From assembly GCF_009650765.1 (NCBI RefSeq), contig NZ_CP045740.1, positions 1,054,001 to 1,118,000 of the forward strand: 64,000 bases of DNA. The letters run 5' to 3'. Position 1 is the stretch's first letter. Each line of letters opens with the position of its first letter. Below the pieces are notes generated by a model. The model did not search any database and was not told the origin of the DNA. It saw only the letters and a program-made list of their open reading frames with translations. Origin of the DNA: Streptomyces sp. SUK 48 (GTDB lineage: Bacteria > Actinomycetota > Actinomycetes > Streptomycetales > Streptomycetaceae). This document shows, one piece after another, positions 41,799 to 49,656 of the stretch. Made by a program: the position numbers and the translations under genes.

Positions 41799-42644
41799 TC
41801 AGGCCACGCCGTCCGCGCTCTCCGCGGGCCGCTCACGGGGTCCGGCGAAGCGGACCGGAGCCCGGAAGCGGGCGCGGCGGGCGGCGCGCCGGAAGGTGGC
41901 CAGCACCGCCGGACCGGCCAGCAGCACGCACACGAAGTTGGTGACGGCCCGGCCGGTGTCCCAGCCCAGCGAGGTGGCGAGGTCGAAGGCGACGTAGCGG
42001 TGCCACTGCTCGGTGAAGGGCAGGCCCGGCAGATAGGCGATCGAACTGTTCGGGTCCAGGGAGAACGGCCAGAAGGAGAGGTTGAGCAGGAAGCCGAAGA
42101 GGTAGCCGGACAGCGAGCCGTAGCCGGCGAGCATGAGCACCTCGCGCCGGCCGCTCGCCCGGGGCAGGAATCCGGCGAGCATGCCGACGAACGCGCAGCC
42201 GAACATCTGGTACGGCATCCAGGGCCCCACTCCCCCGGTGATCAGCGCGGAGGCGAACAGCGAGGTGCAGCCGAGGACGAAGCCGAAGCCAGGTCCGTAC
42301 ACCCGCCCGGCGAGCACCAGGACGAAGAAGACCGTCTCGATGCCCGCCGTACCGGCCCCGAGGGGGCGCAGGGCCGCGTCGACGGCGGAGAGCACGCCGA
42401 GCATGGCGAGTGCCTTGGAGTCGATGCCGCCCTCGGCGATCTCCGAGAGCACCACGCACAGCACGAGCACCAGCAGCACGGCGAAGATCAGCGGGGGCGC
42501 GTAGGAGGAGCCGAACGTCCCGGGCGCGACCACGAACGGCCAGAAGAACGCGACGAGTCCGAGGAGGGCGGCGAGTGCCATGACCACCCCGGCCCGTCCG
42601 GTCAGCCGGATGGCGGGCGCTCCGGCCCCCGCGCGTCCTCTCAC
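41799..42644 (-). CDS. ECF transporter substrate-binding (S) component, probably cobalamin-specific
   Basis: 281 residues with about six transmembrane helices (VVMALAALLGLVAFFWPFVV, PLIFAVLLVLVLCVVLSEIA, and four more). It is an integral S component by position: its start overlaps the stop of the EcfA gene (ATGA), and EcfT lies further upstream. The CbrT-like size and the GPWMPYQMFGCAFVGMLAGF helix fit S components of the B12/queuosine group. B12 specificity is inferred from the riboswitch controlling the operon and the B12-binding-type proteins encoded with it. The C-terminal 45 residues are Arg/Ala-rich and cytoplasmic. Confidence 0.8.
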   Translation of the reverse strand: MRGRAGAGAPAIRLTGRAGVVMALAALLGLVAFFWPFVVAPGTFGSSYAPPLIFAVLLVLVLCVVLSEIAEGGIDSKALAMLGVLSAVDAALRPLGAGTAGIETVFFVLVLAGRVYGPGFGFVLGCTSLFASALITGGVGPWMPYQMFGCAFVGMLAGFLPRASGRREVLMLAGYGSLSGYLFGFLLNLSFWPFSLDPNSSIAYLPGLPFTEQWHRYVAFDLATSLGWDTGRAVTNFVCVLLAGPAVLATFRRAARRARFRAPVRFAGPRERPAESADGVA

Positions 42645-44281
42645 GACCGCGCCCCTTCCGGGTCCGCGAGTTCCCGCTCGACCTGATGCACCGTCAGGAA
42701 GGTGAGAGGGGCGAGGATCTTCGCCGTCTGCGGGGCGAAGGTCGGCGAGGAGACGATGACTTCGGCGGTGGGGCCGTCGGCCACGACGTCCCCCTCGGCC
42801 ATGACGACGACCCGGTCGGCGGCGCGGGCGGCGAACTCGACGTCATGGGTGGAGATGACGACCGCGCGGCCCTCGGCCGCCAGGGCGTCCACGATGCCGG
42901 TCAGCGCCGCCTTGGCCCGGTAGTCCAGGCCCCGGGTCGGCTCGTCCAGGAGCACGACCGCCGGTGCGGCGGCCAGTTGGACGGCCAGGACGAGAGCGAG
43001 CTTCTGCCCCTCCGACAGGTCGCGGGGATGTGTGGCGTCCTCGATGCCGGGCGCGAGCCGGTCCAGCAGCCCGCGCGCCGTCACCCCGGCCGTCGACTCG
43101 GCGTCCGCCTGGGCGAGTTCCTGCCCGACGCTCTCCAGGTAGAGCAGGTCGGCGGGCGTCTGCGGGACCAGTCCGACGAGCCCGCGGGCCTCGGCGGCCG
43201 ACACCGCGTGCGGGTCCCGCGCGCCGTGTTCGCCGCTCACCCGGACGGTGCCGGCGCGGCGGGGTCCGGAGCCCTGGAGGGCCCACAGCAGGGAGGACTT
43301 GCCGGAGCCGTTGCGGCCCATCAGCGCGACGACCTCGCCCGCGTGCAGATCGAGGTCCACGGCGCGTACGGCGGCGACGTCCCGGTAGGCGACCGTGACG
43401 CCCCGCGCGGTCAGCAGCCGGTTGGCGTCGCCGTCCGGGGCCTGGGGCCGTACCGGGGCCGGGGTCCGTCCGGCCAGCCGGGCGCGCAGCGGGGCGGCGG
43501 CGCGGCGGGCGTCGCGGATGGACAGCGGCAGCGGGGACCAGCCCGCGGCCCGGCCCAGCTCCACGATCGGGGGCGCGATCGTGGCCGTACGCAGGATCTC
43601 GGCGGGCGGGCCGATGCGGGCGCGGCCGTCGCCGGGCAGGTGGATGACGCGGTCCGCGTACTGCACGACCCGCTCCAGACGGTGTTCGGCCATGAGGACG
43701 GTCACGCCGAGGTCGTGCACGAGCCGGGTGACGGCGGCGAGGACCTCCTCGGCCGCCGTCGGGTCCAGGGCGGAGGTGGGTTCGTCCAGGACCAGCACGC
43801 GGGGGTGGGCGGTGAGCACGGAGCCGATGGCGACGCGCTGCTGCTGTCCGCCGGAGAGCGTGTGCAGCGCGCGGTGGCGCAGGTCGGCGAGGCCGAGCAG
43901 GTCGAGAGTCTCCTCGACCCGCTTGCGCATGGTCGCGGGCGGGATCGCCAGCTGCTCCATGGCGTAGGCGAGTTCCTCCTCGACGGTGTCGGTCACGAAG
44001 CCGTCGATGGGGTCCTGGCCCACCACGCCGACGACATCGGCGAGTTCGCGCGGCGGATGGTGGGCGGTGTCGCGGCCGTCGACGGTGACCCGTCCGTACA
44101 GGGTGCCGCCGGTGAAGTGCGGGACCAGCCCGTTCACGGCGCCGAGCAGGGTCGACTTGCCGACGCCCGTGTGGCCGGTGACGAGGCAGAGTTCGCCCTC
44201 GTCCACCGTGAGGGCGACGTCCCGCAGGGCGGGCTCGGGCATGTCGTCGTACTGGACGGTGACCTGGTCGAAGGTGATCAC
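42641..44281 (-). CDS. ECF transporter ATPase, two ABC domains fused (EcfA-EcfA')
   Basis: 546 residues from GTG 44281. Domain 1 (1-240): Walker A TGHTGVGKSTLL, signature LSGGQQQRVAIG, Walker B VLVLDEPTSALDP, H-loop AEHRLE. Domain 2 (310-530): Walker A MGRNGSGKSSLL, signature LSEGQKLALVLA (degenerate), Walker B VVLLDEPTRGLDY, H-loop STHDVEF. Both ATP sites have intact P-loops. One fused polypeptide replaces the usual EcfA and EcfA' pair, as is common in actinobacteria. Start and stop both overlap their neighbours by 4 nt. It powers the T and S components encoded next to it. Confidence 0.9.
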   Translation of the reverse strand: MITFDQVTVQYDDMPEPALRDVALTVDEGELCLVTGHTGVGKSTLLGAVNGLVPHFTGGTLYGRVTVDGRDTAHHPPRELADVVGVVGQDPIDGFVTDTVEEELAYAMEQLAIPPATMRKRVEETLDLLGLADLRHRALHTLSGGQQQRVAIGSVLTAHPRVLVLDEPTSALDPTAAEEVLAAVTRLVHDLGVTVLMAEHRLERVVQYADRVIHLPGDGRARIGPPAEILRTATIAPPIVELGRAAGWSPLPLSIRDARRAAAPLRARLAGRTPAPVRPQAPDGDANRLLTARGVTVAYRDVAAVRAVDLDLHAGEVVALMGRNGSGKSSLLWALQGSGPRRAGTVRVSGEHGARDPHAVSAAEARGLVGLVPQTPADLLYLESVGQELAQADAESTAGVTARGLLDRLAPGIEDATHPRDLSEGQKLALVLAVQLAAAPAVVLLDEPTRGLDYRAKAALTGIVDALAAEGRAVVISTHDVEFAARAADRVVVMAEGDVVADGPTAEVIVSSPTFAPQTAKILAPLTFLTVHQVERELADPEGARS

Positions 44282-45438
44282 GGTGCGGTGGCTCTCGGGA
44301 CGGGGCCGGGCGGCGGGGCGAGGAACCCGGCGGTGCCGGCGAGCAGGACGGCGGCGGTCGGCACCAGCGGCAGACCGGGCCAGGTGAGCGGATAGTAGGT
44401 GGGGTTGAGCTGGGCGGGGTCGTAGCCGAGGTCGCTGAAGAGCAGCACGGCCGAGAGCACTCCGCTGCCCGCGACGCACCACTCCGGCAGGCGCCAGGGG
44501 TCGGGCCGGTAGGCGGTGCGGGTGACGCGCCGGCCGCCGAGCCGCAGGCCCGCCACGCACAGGGCTGCCCCGCAGGTCATCGCGGGCAGCCCGAGGAGGG
44601 TGGGCGCGGTGGCGTCGAGGAGTCCGTACGCGCCCGCGCACAGGCCGCACATGCCGAGCAGCATCAGCGCGCCGGTGATCCGGCGGGAGCGGCGGGTGGC
44701 GCTGCCCGCCCGGCCGTAGCCGCGGCAGTCCATGGCGGCGGCCAGCCGCAGGGAACGCTCCAGGGCGTCCTCCAGGACCGGGACCGCGATGGAGCGCAGC
44801 GCCTTGACGCCCTTGGCCCGGCCGGCCCGCAACCGCCGCGCGCGGGCGACGCGTTGGACGCTCTGCACCAGCTGGGGCGCCACGCTGATCGCCACGGTGA
44901 CGGCCACGCCCAGCTCGTACAGGGCGCCCGGCAGGACGCGCAGGGCGCGCTTGGGGTTGGCGAGGGTGTTGGCGGCGCCGACGCAGGCCAGCATGCAGGC
45001 GAGGCGCAGCCCGTCGGTGGCGGAGGACAGCAGGGCCTCCAGGGAGACCGGGCCGCCGATCCGGATGCCCGCGTACCAGTCGGGGGTGGGCAGGTGCGGC
45101 AGGGAGAAGAGGAAGTGGTCGTGCGGGGTGATGCCGGTGGCGAACACGGCCCGGAAGACGACGCGGATCGCGACCACCGACAGGGCGAGGTACAGGTAGT
45201 AGGCGAAGCCCCGGGCCCAGGGCGCCTCGGTGCGCCGGGCGGTGACGACGTAGCCGAGGACGGCGAGCACCAGGAACAGCAGCAGCGGGTTGTCCGTGCG
45301 GCTGACCGCGGTGGCCAGCGCGAGCGCCCACACCCACCAGGCCAAGGGGTGCAGGGTGCGGGGCAGGCGCCGGCCGCCGCGGTCCGGTGCCGCCTCGGCG
45401 GCGGGTGCCTCGACGGCCGTACGGGACACGGCGGTCAC
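44278..45438 (-). CDS. ECF transporter transmembrane (T) component
   Basis: 386 residues. The N-terminal region RTLHPLAWWVWALALATAVS starts a bundle of helices, and the diagnostic AxxxRG coupling motif appears as AAMDCRGYGRAG near residue 240, followed by two further helices and a C-terminal pair. T components transmit ATP hydrolysis to the S subunit through these Ala-Arg-Gly motifs. The start overlaps the stop of the surface protein gene upstream by 4 nt, and its stop overlaps the EcfA start by 4 nt. Confidence 0.88.
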   Translation of the reverse strand: MTAVSRTAVEAPAAEAAPDRGGRRLPRTLHPLAWWVWALALATAVSRTDNPLLLFLVLAVLGYVVTARRTEAPWARGFAYYLYLALSVVAIRVVFRAVFATGITPHDHFLFSLPHLPTPDWYAGIRIGGPVSLEALLSSATDGLRLACMLACVGAANTLANPKRALRVLPGALYELGVAVTVAISVAPQLVQSVQRVARARRLRAGRAKGVKALRSIAVPVLEDALERSLRLAAAMDCRGYGRAGSATRRSRRITGALMLLGMCGLCAGAYGLLDATAPTLLGLPAMTCGAALCVAGLRLGGRRVTRTAYRPDPWRLPEWCVAGSGVLSAVLLFSDLGYDPAQLNPTYYPLTWPGLPLVPTAAVLLAGTAGFLAPPPGPVPRATAP

Positions 45439-46340
45439 TCGGAGCGGCGGCGCCGGTGGGCCGCGTAGGCCGCGCCGCCGATCAGGACGACCAGGCAGGC
45501 ACCCGCGGCCACCGGGACGATCGAGCCGGAGTCGTGCCGGGCCTCGGCGGCGGGGGCGGCGTCGACCACCCGGGTGCCGGTGCTCGGGGACGGAGCGGGG
45601 GCCGCGGACGCCGGGCCGCTCGTGGTGGCGCTGGGCGACGGCGTCGGGCTCGCGCTCTTGCCGGGCTCCGGCGTCGGCTTCGCGGACGCCGGGGCGGAGG
45701 GGGCGGGCTGCTTCTCCGGGGCCGGACCGGTGTTCACACCGGGTGGCAGTTGCGGTGCCTTGCGGGTGGAGGCCGGCTTGCCCGCGTCACCCTGCGGTGC
45801 GGTGTTGCGGGCGCGCAGCTGGCCGGGGGTGACCTTCGGGCGGCCCTCGGTGCCCTGGATGTTCGTGCCGCCGAACTCCCACAGGTCGACGCTGCCCGGC
45901 TTGGGCCGGTAGAGCATCGCGCCGAGCCGGCTGTACGTCCAGTCGGTGGCCCCGGGATCGGCGTGCCAGTACGACCAGTACGCGGAGGCGGGCGGGGTGA
46001 GCACGCAGTCGTCCTGGGCGGGGGTCGGGTACTGGCGGCCGTGCTGGTAACCGCTGTAACCGATGCGGCAGATGAAGGCGGGGCCGTCGTGCCCGGTGCC
46101 GGTGGTGCTCCAGCCGCCCTGGTTGAGCAGCTCGTACCCGGTGGTCGGGGTGGTGCCGCAGGAGCGCAGGATCGGGCCGCCCCAGTGGCTGAGGTCGACG
46201 GCGAGCACGACGCCCGAGGTGGTGGTGCAGCGCCCCATCGGCTGGGGCGCGGCGGCGGCCGGAGTACCGGCCTGGACGACGGCCGCGGCGCCGAGACCGA
46301 GGGCGGCCAGGACCCGTATCAGGCGGGCCGCCGCGCTCAT
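45435..46340 (-). CDS. Membrane-anchored surface protein with one DUF4430-like domain (B12 operon)
   Basis: 301 residues: signal peptide (1-31, LIRVLAALGLGAAAVVQAGT then AAAA), one globular domain (about 35-170) with four Cys, TTGYELLNQGGWSTTGTGHD and YWSYWHADPG...WTYSRLGAM, a Pro/Ser/Thr-rich stalk (180-265), then one transmembrane helix and a RRRRSE stop-transfer tail. The domain is homologous to the first domain of the protein encoded upstream. The YWSYW...GxV-DLWEFGG layout resembles DUF4430, the fold of the C-terminal domain of transcobalamin. No sortase motif is present, so it is held by its helix. It lies between the barrel protein and EcfT with 4-nt overlaps on both sides; a docking role between surface capture and the ECF complex is inferred. 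Confidence 0.7.
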   Translation of the reverse strand: MSAAARLIRVLAALGLGAAAVVQAGTPAAAAPQPMGRCTTTSGVVLAVDLSHWGGPILRSCGTTPTTGYELLNQGGWSTTGTGHDGPAFICRIGYSGYQHGRQYPTPAQDDCVLTPPASAYWSYWHADPGATDWTYSRLGAMLYRPKPGSVDLWEFGGTNIQGTEGRPKVTPGQLRARNTAPQGDAGKPASTRKAPQLPPGVNTGPAPEKQPAPSAPASAKPTPEPGKSASPTPSPSATTSGPASAAPAPSPSTGTRVVDAAPAAEARHDSGSIVPVAAGACLVVLIGGAAYAAHRRRRSE

Positions 46341-49123
46341 CGTCCGCTCCCGGTGCCGGTGCGGCGGCGGGCGACGGCCACGGTGCGCCAGCCGGCGAGC
46401 ATCAGCAGCACGGCGATCGCGGCGAGGGCCCCCGCCTGGACGCCGGTGGCGGCGAGGATGCCGCCACCGCCGCTCGTACCGGCCCCGCCGTCGCCCGCGC
46501 CGCCGGAGTCGCCGGTGCCGCCGGTGTCTCCCGTGGTGACGATGTCCGGGGCGCTGCCGCTGAGGCTCGGGGTGGGCTGCGGGGAGGTGCCGGTCAGGCT
46601 GCGCTTGAGCGTGCCGAAGGAGATGCCGGTGGCGCCGCCGACGGCCTGGGTGGAGGCGCGCAGGTCGGAACGGCGGTCACCGCCCTTGGCCACCGCGAAC
46701 CCGCCGTCGCCGTTCTGCTGCGAGGCGAGGAACGTGCGGGCCTTGGCGATCTGCCGGGCGTACTTCGGCGCGTCCAGCGACAGGCCCTGTACGGCGAGAG
46801 CCGCGGAGTTGACGGAGTCTCCCGCGGTGCCGGGGAAGCCGCCGTCGGCCAGTTGCCGGGAGGCGAGCCAGGTCAGCGCCTTGGCCACGGCCTTGTCCGC
46901 CGTGGCGCCGCCGGCCAGGTCGAGGGCCATGGCGGCGATGGCGGTGGAGTCCACGTCGGAGTCCTTGGTGGACGGGATCAGGCTGGGCCAGGCGCCGCTG
47001 CTCTCCTGAAGGCTCTCCAGGTAGGCGATCGGCCGCTGGGCCGAGGTGGTGTCGCCCGCGCGCACCTGGGCCATGACGGCGAGGGACTGGGCGAAGACGG
47101 AGGGCGCGTAGGTGTAGGCGCCCTTCGCCGCGCAGGCGCGGTCGCCACCGGTGCCGGCCTTGGCGCAGACGGCCTTGTCGAGGGCGGCGATCAGGTCGTG
47201 TCCGGCGAAGTGCCGGGGGTCGCGGCCCACGGCCTCGGCGAGCAGGGCGGTCTTGCCGAGGGAGCCGGCCGCCGCGTAGGAGGTGCCGACATTCGTCCAG
47301 TCGTCCACCGTGCGGCCCGCGCCGTCCTTGCCTCGGTGGTCGAGGAAGTCGACGATGCCGCGCAGCCTGGCGTTGTCCAGGCCGGTGGCGGCGAGCGCGT
47401 AGGCGCCGTCGATGGTGAGGCCGAAGTCGGCGCGCCCCGAGGTGGTGCCGTCGCCGTAGTACTGGCCCTGCCTGAGGTTGGCCGCCGTGGTGAGGTAGGC
47501 GACGCCCTTCTTCAGGTCGGGGCCCGCGCCCGGGGCGGGGGCGGGGGTGGTCGGGGTGCCGCTCGGCGAGGTCGGCGGCGGGGTGGGTCCGGTGGCCTTG
47601 GTGGTGAGGGTGACCAGGCTGGTGCCGCTGCCGGCGAGGACGGCGGGCGAGGTCGCGTAGACGGCCGGGTCGGTGGCGCCCTCCTCGAAGCCGAAGCCGC
47701 CGCTCTTCAGCTGCTGCCGGGACAGCCAGCCGACGGCCGCGGTGGCGCGGGTGGTGTCGCCGAGGGCGGCCAGTGCCTGGGCGGCGTACGCGGTGGCGTT
47801 GACGGAGCCGGTGGTCGAGCCGGTGTAGCCGGGGAGGGCGCCGTCGGCGCGCTGGGCGCCGCCGAGGTAGGCGCGGGCGGCGCTCACCGCGTCCTCGTGG
47901 CCGCCCGCCCGGTGCAGCACCAGGGCGACGAGCCCGGTGGTGGCGGGGTCGGGGTCGCAGTACTCGCCGGACCGGATGAGGATGCTGGTGAAACTGCCGT
48001 CCTTGCACTGGAGTCGGGTGAGGCGGTCGACCGCGGCGGCCGGGGGTGTCACGCCGGCCCGCAGCAGGGCGAGGACCGCGAGGGCCTGGCCCTCGGTGTA
48101 GGAGGAGGCGCGGAAGTCGCCCTTGGCGGTGCAGCCGGGGGTGGCCTCGCCGGACTCCGGGCCCGCCGCGCACACGTTGGCGGTGAGGGCGGCGAGCAGG
48201 TCGTGGCCGCCGAAGGCGCGCGGGTCGCGGCCGGTGATCTCGGCGAGGAGGGCGAGCCGGGCCACGGCGGTGGCGTCGGGCGCCTGGCCGGTGCCGTCCG
48301 GGTAGGCGAAGTCCGCGGTGTGGGCGGCGAGATAGCCGGTGACCTTGTCGAGCGCGGCGCTCTTGCCGTTCGCGGCGGCGAGCGCGAACGCGGTGTCGGC
48401 GGTCAGCGAGTAGTCGGGGGTGGTGGCACCGTCGTCCACGACCCTTTCACCGTCGGTGAGTCGGCCGGTCAGCCAGGTGGCGGCGGCCTTCGTGTCGAGC
48501 TTGCCGGGGGCACCGGTGGGGCCGCCCGGGCCGGGCCCGGAGGGGTCGCCGCCGCGTACGTCGTCGGGGGTGAACGTGGGTTTGCCGGTGGAGCCCTGGA
48601 CATCGGTGCCGCCGTAGACCCAGGCGTCGACGTCGCCGTCCTTGAGCTTGCGGTCCATGGCGCCGTACGGGCTGTAGGTCCAGTCCTTCTGACCCGGGGC
48701 GGCGATCCAGTACGACCAGTACGCCGTGGCGGGCGGGGTCAGGACGCAGGACTCCTTGTCCGATGTCGGGTACTGCGTACCGGAGTCGAAGGCGCCGTAC
48801 CCGATGCGGCAGATGAAGGCGGGGCCGTCGTGCTGGGTGCCGGCGGTGCTGAAGCCGGCGTCGTGCAGCAGGTCGTAGCCGGTGGTGGGGGTGAGGTCGC
48901 AGCCGTGTTCCACCGGGCCGCCGAAGGGCCCGAAGTCCACGGCGACCAGGGCGCCCCTGGTCGCGGTGCAGCCGCCGGTGCCGTCCGCCGTCGCGGGCGT
49001 GACCGTGATCGTGAGGAAGGTCATGCAGGCCGCGAGCAGTACACACAGGGCCGTCGCCTGTGCCGCCACGCGGGGCGGAATCGCCCTCGCCCGCTCGTCT
49101 CTTCGCTGCCCGGTCCCCACCAC
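46337..49123 (-). CDS. Cell-wall-anchored protein with DUF4430-like domain and two alpha/alpha-barrel regions, B12-regulated
   Basis: 928 residues from GTG 49123 (GAGGGGG upstream). In order: signal peptide (to about 46), DUF4430-like domain (50-175; TTGYDLLHDAGFSTAGTQHD, TAYWSYWIAAPG), a first barrel of terpenoid-cyclase/prenyltransferase-like repeats (about 210-500) with spaced QxxDGxF/GGF units, a Thr/Pro linker, a second barrel (about 530-830), a Gly-rich stretch, and LAATG at 890-894 followed by a hydrophobic helix and RRR, which is a sorting signal for the LAXTG-type sortases of Streptomyces. Transcobalamin and intrinsic factor combine an alpha6-alpha6 barrel with a DUF4430-type domain to bind B12; here the order is reversed and the barrel doubled. 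First gene of a five-gene B12-riboswitch operon. Predicted surface B12 receptor. Confidence 0.75.
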   Translation of the reverse strand: MVGTGQRRDERARAIPPRVAAQATALCVLLAACMTFLTITVTPATADGTGGCTATRGALVAVDFGPFGGPVEHGCDLTPTTGYDLLHDAGFSTAGTQHDGPAFICRIGYGAFDSGTQYPTSDKESCVLTPPATAYWSYWIAAPGQKDWTYSPYGAMDRKLKDGDVDAWVYGGTDVQGSTGKPTFTPDDVRGGDPSGPGPGGPTGAPGKLDTKAAATWLTGRLTDGERVVDDGATTPDYSLTADTAFALAAANGKSAALDKVTGYLAAHTADFAYPDGTGQAPDATAVARLALLAEITGRDPRAFGGHDLLAALTANVCAAGPESGEATPGCTAKGDFRASSYTEGQALAVLALLRAGVTPPAAAVDRLTRLQCKDGSFTSILIRSGEYCDPDPATTGLVALVLHRAGGHEDAVSAARAYLGGAQRADGALPGYTGSTTGSVNATAYAAQALAALGDTTRATAAVGWLSRQQLKSGGFGFEEGATDPAVYATSPAVLAGSGTSLVTLTTKATGPTPPPTSPSGTPTTPAPAPGAGPDLKKGVAYLTTAANLRQGQYYGDGTTSGRADFGLTIDGAYALAATGLDNARLRGIVDFLDHRGKDGAGRTVDDWTNVGTSYAAAGSLGKTALLAEAVGRDPRHFAGHDLIAALDKAVCAKAGTGGDRACAAKGAYTYAPSVFAQSLAVMAQVRAGDTTSAQRPIAYLESLQESSGAWPSLIPSTKDSDVDSTAIAAMALDLAGGATADKAVAKALTWLASRQLADGGFPGTAGDSVNSAALAVQGLSLDAPKYARQIAKARTFLASQQNGDGGFAVAKGGDRRSDLRASTQAVGGATGISFGTLKRSLTGTSPQPTPSLSGSAPDIVTTGDTGGTGDSGGAGDGGAGTSGGGGILAATGVQAGALAAIAVLLMLAGWRTVAVARRRTGTGSGR

Positions 49124-49237
49124 GGCCCCCTCTGTCGGCCGGCGCGGGCACGGGCGTGGCAGAGGGGCCCCCGGAGCACGGAAGGAGCCCGGAAGCCGTT
49201 CGCACCACGCCGCAGTCCACGACGGCGTCTGTTGCAG

Positions 49238-49325
49238 GTCACGCTCCAGGCAGTCCGGCTCGCCCGGGACGGTGCCGGGCCTACGGTTGCGGGTCAGCGC
49301 CGGAATTCGACCGGCTTCCCCTGGA
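49238..49325 (-). promoter_or_regulatory. Cobalamin riboswitch controlling the surface protein-ECF operon
   Basis: Minus strand: GGGGAAGCCGGTCGAATTCC, GGCGCTGACCCGCAACCGTA and, further 3', CGAGCCGGACTGCC. These are the conserved parts of the short cobalamin aptamer type with CTGAC-CGCAACCGT. It is 115 nt upstream of GTG 49123. Confidence 0.9.
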
Positions 49326-49454
49326 ACTCATTGCGTATCAGCCGGATTTGAGCACGCTTCACAGGAAGCGTCAAGAGCGGCCCGTGACGCGGCGCACGGA
49401 CCGGGGACGGTCGCTGGCGGGCGGGTTGGCCGTCGGGTACCGTCTCGGTCTGCC

Positions 49455-49545
49455 GAATGGGGGAACCCGGTGGGAGTCCGGGGCTGACGCGCAGCGGTAT
49501 GGGACGGCGGGGCCGTCCCGAGCCCGAATGCCCAGGCGGTGTAGC
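49455..49545 (+). promoter_or_regulatory. Cobalamin riboswitch controlling the secreted transcobalamin-like gene
   Basis: Plus strand: GGGGGAACCCGGTGGGAGTC, CGGGGCTGACGCGCAGCGGT and CCGAGCCCGAATGCCCAGGC appear in order. About 110 nt separate it from ATG 49657. It points away from the minus-strand riboswitch 130 bp to its left; the 49326-49454 interval must contain both promoters and no gene is seen in it. Confidence 0.9.
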
Positions 49546-49656
49546 ACTTTTGGAAGCCGGTCCACGCGTTCCGGACGGCGGCCTGCACCCGCTGCCCCCG
49601 GATCGATGGGCCATGGCACCGAGTGGGGTCGGCGTCCTCCATCCAAGGAGCAGGCC

